NCBI GenBank assembly: GCA_049520215.1 | Contig: JBEKPZ010000380.1 | Coordinates: forward strand, 1 to 11,445 | Direction: 5' to 3' | DNA: 11,445 nt | Source: Bog-159 sp049520215 | GTDB taxonomy: Bacteria > Acidobacteriota > Terriglobia > Bryobacterales > Bryobacteraceae | Shown: piece after piece, positions 7,136-11,445 of the stretch | Layout: every line of letters begins with the position of its first letter | Position numbering within the stretch: the first letter of the stretch is position 1 | Made by a program: the position numbers and the translations under genes | The notes under the pieces: generated by a model | What the model was told of the DNA's origin: nothing | What the model saw: the letters and a program-made list of their open reading frames with translations, nothing else | Databases searched by the model: none

Positions 7136-8437
7136 CTACGCGCCATCCCGCTGCGCGGCGATCGTTTTGTAAACATCGAGAGCGCGCGCGGCCATACGCG
7201 CGGCGCTGTAATGCTCGCGGACGCCTGCCACGCCGCACTTCCCCAGCCGTTCCAGGAGAGCGGGGTCCTTCCAGAGCGAGAAGATGCCCTGGGACAGACT
7301 GGCCGTGTCGTCCGGTTCGACCAGAATACCGCCGCCGGTCTTCTCCACGATCTCCGTCAGGCCGCCGCGGCGGGGCTCGACCACGGGCACGCCGTTGGCC
7401 ATGGCTTCCAGCAGGAACAAGCCTTTCGGCTCGTCGTAAGTGGCAGGGACCGACAGCACGTCGAGGTTGCGTAAGAAATCGATTTTGTGAGGGCGGTCGA
7501 GCACGCCACGATAGCGGAATTCGTGGTCGAGACCCGCCGTTTTGATACGCCGCTCGATGCCGTGCAGATAGGCGCGGTGCTCCGGCGCCAGATATCCGGC
7601 GACTTCCAGGGCGGTACCGCCGAAATCGGTCTCGCGCCGCAGCTTCACGTAGGCATCGGCGAGCAGGTGCAGGCCCTTCTCGGGCGCGACGCGCGCGAAG
7701 TATCCCACGGTGAAGCAATTGGTGTGAAGCTTCAGCGATGCGTCGTATCCTTTCAGATTGACGCCCAGCGGCACCACGTGCATCTTGCGCTCGGGGATGC
7801 CGAGGTAGCGGCACATGGGACCGGCATAGTACTCGCTGATCGCGGCGAAGCCATCCACGTGTTCGATGTTGGCGCGGATCAGATCGAGCGATTGTGCGCG
7901 GTAGGGTTCCGGGAGCTGGCTGAGGAACAGGTCTTCGCCCTGCAGCGTGCAGCAGATGGGGCGGCCGACGGCTTCGCGGATAGGCTGGGCGAGGCCGATC
8001 AGCAGCGAATTCGGCAGCGTTACGATGTCGGGGGGCGGCTCGCTGCGCAGCCAGGCCGCGAGTTTGTGGATCTCCTTGCTCTGGCGCCCGTCTTCACCGC
8101 GCAGCATGGAGACGGTCATTTCGCCCAGCAGGTGAGGATTCACTGGAATGGAGCGGCGCGCGGCGAGCTTCAGCGCCCACTCGGAATCCCAGAGGCGGTC
8201 GAGCAGCCACGGCGTGTTACGGAAAAGGCCGGAGTGCTGTTCGAGATACACGCTGATGCCGCCGAAGAACACTTTGTGCGCGGCCACGTTGGTCTCGTCG
8301 GTGAGGGTTGGGGTGTAGATGGGAAGCAGGATGATGTCGTGTCCCTGGCTTTTCAACTCGGCGGCCAGGGCGTTGTCGCGGATGCAGCTTCCGCAGTACA
8401 TTTGCGCGGCGCCGGCGGTGAGGGCCAGGATCTTCAT
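7136..8437 (-). CDS. Glycosyltransferase family 4 (GT-B fold)
   Basis: Cytoplasmic retaining glycosyltransferase predicted to move a sugar from a nucleotide-sugar donor onto an unknown acceptor. 433 residues, normal for GT4. The N-terminal acceptor domain starts MKILALTAGAAQMYCGSCIRDN, an N-terminal motif I associate with GT4 enzymes of Acidobacteria and Planctomycetes. VVPLGVNLKGYD (221-232) marks the junction to the C-terminal donor domain; TVGYFARVAPEKGLHLL (243-259) carries the diphosphate-binding Arg and Lys, and EPKGLFLLE (336-344) is the E-x7-E motif contacting the donor. Its ATG overlaps the LuxC-like stop (ATGA), with no separate Shine-Dalgarno, so it is probably coupled. The linkage suggests the acceptor belongs to the same pathway as LuxE/LuxC. 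A general envelope-sugar role is the alternative. Confidence 0.9.
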   Translation of the reverse strand: MKILALTAGAAQMYCGSCIRDNALAAELKSQGHDIILLPIYTPTLTDETNVAAHKVFFGGISVYLEQHSGLFRNTPWLLDRLWDSEWALKLAARRSIPVNPHLLGEMTVSMLRGEDGRQSKEIHKLAAWLRSEPPPDIVTLPNSLLIGLAQPIREAVGRPICCTLQGEDLFLSQLPEPYRAQSLDLIRANIEHVDGFAAISEYYAGPMCRYLGIPERKMHVVPLGVNLKGYDASLKLHTNCFTVGYFARVAPEKGLHLLADAYVKLRRETDFGGTALEVAGYLAPEHRAYLHGIERRIKTAGLDHEFRYRGVLDRPHKIDFLRNLDVLSVPATYDEPKGLFLLEAMANGVPVVEPRRGGLTEIVEKTGGGILVEPDDTASLSQGIFSLWKDPALLERLGKCGVAGVREHYSAARMAARALDVYKTIAAQRDGA

Positions 8438-9915
8438 CGCTTGTGGGGCAGGCTCTCAGCCTGCGCGGGACTCTCAGTCCCGCTGTCTTCGCGCTGAAAC
8501 GCGCGGCGGGCGTAGAGGTGGTCGAACAGATTGCCTTCGTGGGGCTGATCCCAACTGATGCGTTGCGTGGGGATCGCGCCTAGGTTCAGGCGGCCCACTT
8601 CGGGAGAAGCGAGCAAGCGCGCGATCAGCTTACGGTCGTGGGTGATGGCGGTGACGACCAGGCTTGGGCCGAGGGCGCGCGGGATGGCATGCTGGCTGAC
8701 CGGCACAACGCTGGCAAAGGGGAAGAGGAATTCGCGGTTGGCCAGCGGATGGGCCGGCGAATCGCACAACACAATGGTGGGCAGCAGGTACGCGCAGCCT
8801 TGAAAGTTCGCCAGACGGGGACCTTGGCGCAACGACGCAGTGACTTCGCGCGCCGAGTCGCCATCGAGTTCGCCATCGATGGTCTGCGAAATGCGCTCGG
8901 CCAGCGCTCGATTGGCGAAGGGCGCGATCTGCGCCTGATCGTCGGCTTCATCGCGCGGCACGACGGCGGCCAGACGCGCGGCGAGCGCCTCGGCGATCTG
9001 CGCGGCGTGCGACGGCGGCGCCCACACGCCGGACGCATTGATGCAGGAGCGCCCGGAGTTTTCGAGGATGGAGGAGACCATCACGTCGAGGTACAGCTCC
9101 CATTCGGCCGCGCAATCTTCGCCGATCACGATTTTGCTGTAGCCCGGGCCGTGCACCTCGATGCGCGGGTCGCCCTGCCAGGGCCGCGTGGAGGTTACGT
9201 CGCCGAACACCATGCCGCGGCCGCAGCGGCGCAGGATCTCGGCTGCGCCCGCGTGATCGGCCGGGTAGTAGCCGAACGCTTCCGGCGGGGCACCCGCGTG
9301 GATCAGCGCCTGGATGATGCGGTACGGCGTCCAGGGCTCGGCTGCGCCGGGCTTCAGCACCAGCGGCGTTTTCAACGCGCAGGCCGGCGCCCACAGCGAA
9401 TGCACGCCCGGAGAGTTGCTGGGCAGCACCACGCCGAGCGACTCGCCGCGCGGGAAGTAGCTCAAACCTTCGGCGTGGCCCGTATCGAGCACGCGCAAAT
9501 CAAGGTTGCGCGTGAGGCCGTTGACCACCGCTTCCATCTCCGCCAGCACGGTGCGGATCTTGTGCATGTTGCGGCGCACCATCACGTGCGGCAGGCCGGT
9601 GGTGGCGGAAACCTGGCGGACGTAATCTTCGGGCGATTGGGTGGTGTCGCCGAGCGGGAGCGGGGACGCCGCGAACAGATCGGCGGCGCGGGCGCACATG
9701 CCGAACAGTTCCTGAGTGGTGAAGCCCGCCAGAAGCGCGCGCGGCATTTCTTGATCGAGCAGATCGCGGCGGATCAGTCCTACGTTCGCCTGGCTGATTT
9801 CGACGAAGGGGTTGCCGGTGCGGTAGTGGGGTGTGCGCACGGTATCGAGGCTGCGGTATGGCCGGCCGCGCCGCAACAGCGGGATGTGGACCACCGGCGG
9901 CATGGTTTGCTGCAT
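8434..9915 (-). CDS. LuxC-like acyl-CoA reductase (PF05893)
   Basis: Predicted NAD(P)H-dependent reductase of an acyl thioester or acyl-enzyme to an aldehyde, in the aldehyde-dehydrogenase superfamily. 493 residues, close to LuxC (about 480). Visible: GVVLPSNSPGVHSLW (161-175) and PLVLKPGAAEPWTP (184-197), equivalent to the dinucleotide-binding region, and ENSGRSCINAS (285-295) with the putative catalytic Cys291. The start MQQTMPPVVH at 9915 overlaps the upstream stop by one base (TGATG) with GAGGG 9 bases before; an in-frame start at 10920 was rejected as a shadow of the LuxE-like gene. The last 16 residues (from about 478) are encoded by two palindromic repeats rather than family sequence. 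No luxA, luxB or luxD is seen, so bioluminescence is not implied. Confidence 0.9.
   Translation of the reverse strand: MQQTMPPVVHIPLLRRGRPYRSLDTVRTPHYRTGNPFVEISQANVGLIRRDLLDQEMPRALLAGFTTQELFGMCARAADLFAASPLPLGDTTQSPEDYVRQVSATTGLPHVMVRRNMHKIRTVLAEMEAVVNGLTRNLDLRVLDTGHAEGLSYFPRGESLGVVLPSNSPGVHSLWAPACALKTPLVLKPGAAEPWTPYRIIQALIHAGAPPEAFGYYPADHAGAAEILRRCGRGMVFGDVTSTRPWQGDPRIEVHGPGYSKIVIGEDCAAEWELYLDVMVSSILENSGRSCINASGVWAPPSHAAQIAEALAARLAAVVPRDEADDQAQIAPFANRALAERISQTIDGELDGDSAREVTASLRQGPRLANFQGCAYLLPTIVLCDSPAHPLANREFLFPFASVVPVSQHAIPRALGPSLVVTAITHDRKLIARLLASPEVGRLNLGAIPTQRISWDQPHEGNLFDHLYARRAFQREDSGTESPAQAESLPHKR
8448..8483. repeat. Two adjacent perfect hairpins at the 3' end of the LuxC-like gene
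   Basis: First hairpin: GCAGGCT, loop CTC, AGCCTGC (8448-8464). Second, directly adjoining: GCGGGACT, loop CTC, AGTCCCGC (8465-8483). Both stems are perfect and share the same loop. They encode the C-terminal tail of the LuxC-like protein and end 11 bases before the glycosyltransferase ATG. No T-tract follows. I associate paired units of this style with dispersed palindromes of Solibacter-like genomes; in the mRNA they could stall polymerase or ribosomes, or stabilise the upstream transcript. Confidence 0.8.
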
Positions 9916-11006
9916 CAGTAAACGCCCTCGACCACGGACTTCTGGAACCTGGAAAACGGTCGCACGTTGCGCACGCCGTCCCACGGGTACTCTGTATATG
10001 ACGGTTCCCGCTCCGCCTCGTCTCGCTCCAAAAAGCGGGGCATGAAGAACTCGCGGGTCAGGGTGGTGAGGCGCACGCGGCCGGTCTCGCCGTAGCCGAC
10101 CACGCGGGCCGGATTGTCCGGGTCGACTACTTCGATCATGGCGCGCGGCGCGGGCGGGTAATAAATGATGTCGTAGTTGTCTTCGGCGAGGCGTGGTTTG
10201 TGAACCGCCAGTCCCATGAGCGTGTTGCCGTAGGTGGGCGCGAAGTAGACGCCATCCAGCAATTCCTCGACGGCGAAGCGATGGAACTGCGGAGTCATCT
10301 CGGTGCCGCCGCAGAATACGCCGCGGATGCCCATTTTTTTGAGCGACACCTTTTCCGAGAGGGCTTCGAGCAGTTTGGGCGTGGTGAACATCGAGCGGAT
10401 ATTGTCGTGCGCGCGCAGCAGCGTGAGGCCTTGCTCTACGACGTGCTGTTTGTAAGCCTCCGCCTCTTCGATTTTTCCGCGCTTCAGCAGCTTGATGACC
10501 CAGCGCGGATCGAGATCGGTCATGAAGCAGATACCGCCGCGGAATTGCGCCAGGTGCTCGACGGCCAGGCGCAGGCGGCGCGGGCCGCTGGGACCAAGCA
10601 TGAGCCAGTCGGAGCCTGGGGGGAATGCGTCGTCCGGCAGGGTGGCGCTGAAGGCTTCGTAGTCGATGCGGAAATCGTCGATCGAGATGCGCGACTTCGG
10701 CACGCCGGTGCTGCCGCCGGTCTCGAAGACGTAGACGGGCCGGCCGGCGTAGGCTTTGGGCACCCAGCGGCGAACGGGCCCGCCGCGCAGCCACTCGTCC
10801 TGGAAGAAGCCGAAGCGGTCCAGGTCGTCGTAGCCGCCGATTTCGGTGCGGGGATCCCAGTCGAGCTTGGCGGCGTAGTCCAGCCAGAACGGGCAGCCGG
10901 TTTCGGGATTGAAGTGCCACTGGACGATCTCGCGCGTCCAGGCGTCGAGCGCGGCGCGTGCGGCTTTGGTTTTGGCCGGGAGGCCGGTTTCGATCAGAGT
11001 ACCCAC
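9915..11006 (-). CDS. LuxE-like acyl-adenylating enzyme / acyl-protein synthetase (PF04443 type)
   Basis: Predicted to activate a carboxylic acid with ATP (acyl-AMP) and hand the acyl group to a thiol, feeding the neighbouring LuxC-like reductase. 363 residues, about LuxE size. Adenylate-forming motifs: TGGSTGVPKS (96-105), FCGGTEMT (231-238), TYGNT (258-262) and GETGRVRLTTL (306-316), with FMPRFLERDE (321-330) near the end where family members have an Arg/Asp pair. No full C-terminal ANL lid domain is present, as in LuxE. The start codon is GTG at 11006; a weak GAGAAA lies a few bases upstream. First gene of the minus-strand cassette, diverging from the methyltransferase. A PaaK-like CoA ligase is the alternative, but length and the LuxC neighbour favour LuxE. 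The substrate is unknown. Confidence 0.85.
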   Translation of the reverse strand: MGTLIETGLPAKTKAARAALDAWTREIVQWHFNPETGCPFWLDYAAKLDWDPRTEIGGYDDLDRFGFFQDEWLRGGPVRRWVPKAYAGRPVYVFETGGSTGVPKSRISIDDFRIDYEAFSATLPDDAFPPGSDWLMLGPSGPRRLRLAVEHLAQFRGGICFMTDLDPRWVIKLLKRGKIEEAEAYKQHVVEQGLTLLRAHDNIRSMFTTPKLLEALSEKVSLKKMGIRGVFCGGTEMTPQFHRFAVEELLDGVYFAPTYGNTLMGLAVHKPRLAEDNYDIIYYPPAPRAMIEVVDPDNPARVVGYGETGRVRLTTLTREFFMPRFLERDEAEREPSYTEYPWDGVRNVRPFSRFQKSVVEGVY

Positions 11007-11076
11007 GGTTTCTCTAGTTTAGTACGTGAGGCGGGTTCTGGGTGTAGCGCGGTATCGGAACGGCTATAGTGGCATC
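11007..11076. promoter_or_regulatory. Divergent intergenic region between the methyltransferase and LuxE-like genes
   Basis: The 70 bases must hold start signals for both directions. On the plus strand TATAGT (11065-11070) lies 6 bases before the methyltransferase ATG; with usual spacing transcription would start at or next to the ATG, giving a leaderless mRNA, and no Shine-Dalgarno is seen. No convincing -35 hexamer is visible. On the minus strand an AT-rich patch around 11014-11030 (TACTAAACTAGAG) is the best candidate leader for the LuxE-like gene. Confidence 0.35.
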
Positions 11077-11445
11077 ATGACGTTGTCCCGAGCGGAGACC
11101 AAGGCACTCTATGACAAAATCAGCAAGGTTTACGATCTTCTGTCGGAGCACACCGAAGGACCCGTGCGCGAGGCCGGTTTGCGAATGCTCGCGCCGGCGG
11201 CGGGCGAGACGGTTCTCGAAATCGGATTTGGGACCGGGCACGCGCTGGTCTGGCTGGCTCACGCCGTGGGACCTTCCGGGATGGTCCATGGGATCGATCT
11301 CTCCGATGGGATGATGGCGGTTGCGGGAACCCTGGCCGGGCACGAAGGGGTCGCGGATCGCGTGGAACTGCGGACGGGAGACGCGACTGACTTACCGTAT
11401 CCGGCAGACAGCATGGACGCCGTGTTCATGAGCTTCACCCTGGAG
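11077..11445 (+). CDS. Class I SAM-dependent methyltransferase (N-terminal part, cut by right window edge)
   Basis: UbiE/COQ5-like methyltransferase; 123 codons are visible and the frame is open at the edge. MTLSRAETKALYDKISKVYD is the usual N-terminal lead of this family. Motif I is VLEIGFGTGHAL (residues 47-58), binding S-adenosylmethionine; GIDLSDGMM (74-82) holds the acidic residue contacting the ribose; GDATDLPYPADSMDAV follows as motif II. The sequence ends at MSFTLE, roughly half way through a typical 200-250 residue protein. It diverges from the LuxE-LuxC-GT cassette, so it may act on the same product, but lipid, quinone and small-molecule substrates are all possible. Confidence 0.9.
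   Translation, partial: MTLSRAETKALYDKISKVYDLLSEHTEGPVREAGLRMLAPAAGETVLEIGFGTGHALVWLAHAVGPSGMVHGIDLSDGMMAVAGTLAGHEGVADRVELRTGDATDLPYPADSMDAVFMSFTLE

Noticed and set aside
7487..8497. 336-codon plus-strand frame opposite the glycosyltransferase
   Set aside because: It has no family motif or ribosome site and is antisense to a well-supported GT4 enzyme.
8434..9915. A lux bioluminescence operon
   Set aside because: LuxC and LuxE homologues occur without luciferase in many bacteria. No luxA, luxB or luxD-like gene is present in the window.
8638..9921. 427-codon open frame on the plus strand opposite the LuxC-like gene
   Set aside because: Its translation is Arg/Ala/Gly/His-rich with no recognisable motif, and the opposite strand encodes a full LuxC family protein with its catalytic Cys.
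9916..10920. 828-residue version of the LuxC-like protein starting at 10920
   Set aside because: The extra N-terminal part is an Arg-rich out-of-frame reading of the LuxE-like gene. The start at 9915 fits family length and has a ribosome site.
10200..11069. 289-codon plus-strand frame opposite the LuxE-like gene
   Set aside because: Low-complexity Gly/Ala/Arg-rich translation, antisense to clear adenylation motifs, and it would run across the divergent intergenic region.

Overview
The window is high-GC bacterial DNA carrying ten readable gene segments packed almost end to end. Nine lie on the minus strand and one, cut by the right edge, on the plus strand. Several features point to Acidobacteriota, probably the Bryobacterales/Solibacter group: a PF07638-type ECF sigma factor followed by a Ser/Thr kinase with TPRs, a LuxE/LuxC pair without luciferase, a GT4 enzyme with a CGSCIRDN motif, and short dispersed repeats of kinds I associate with Solibacter-like genomes. 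This placement is inferred from gene style and is not proven. No rRNA, tRNA, CRISPR array or insertion sequence was seen, and no gap between genes exceeds about 85 bases.

Layout from right to left, following minus-strand transcription. A class I methyltransferase (11077 to the right edge, plus strand) diverges across about 70 bases from a three-gene cassette: a LuxE-like acyl-adenylating enzyme (9915-11006, GTG start), a LuxC-like acyl-CoA reductase (8434-9915) and a family 4 glycosyltransferase (7136-8437). These genes overlap by 1 and 3 bases, so they are probably translationally coupled. After 67 bases holding a perfect TATAAT comes a second group: an ECF sigma factor (6496-7068), a membrane Ser/Thr kinase (start 6515) whose TPR sensor half is displaced into another frame by an apparent 1-base frameshift near 4950, an unrecognised 154-residue protein (3073-3537), and a Tat-exported tyrosinase of the plant polyphenol-oxidase type (1688-3076). 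After 82 bases follow a LolD/MacB-type ABC ATPase (910-1605) and an FtsX/MacB-type permease (1-938, cut by the left edge), overlapping by 29 bases.

How the genes may work together. LuxE plus LuxC would activate a carboxylic acid and reduce it to an aldehyde. The glycosyltransferase and the divergent methyltransferase could modify the product, but substrates are unknown. The sigma/kinase-TPR pair looks like a self-contained signalling module. The 154-residue protein and the tyrosinase sit directly behind it and share an ATGA stop/start overlap, so the small Tyr-rich protein may be a maturation partner of the copper enzyme, by analogy with tyrosinase caddie proteins. The tyrosinase region has visibly lower GC than its surroundings.

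The most interesting non-gene signals are two copies (26/27 identical) of a short repeat inside two adjacent ABC-transporter genes, read in different frames and adding residues to each protein, and a pair of back-to-back perfect hairpins that encode the last residues of the LuxC-like protein.
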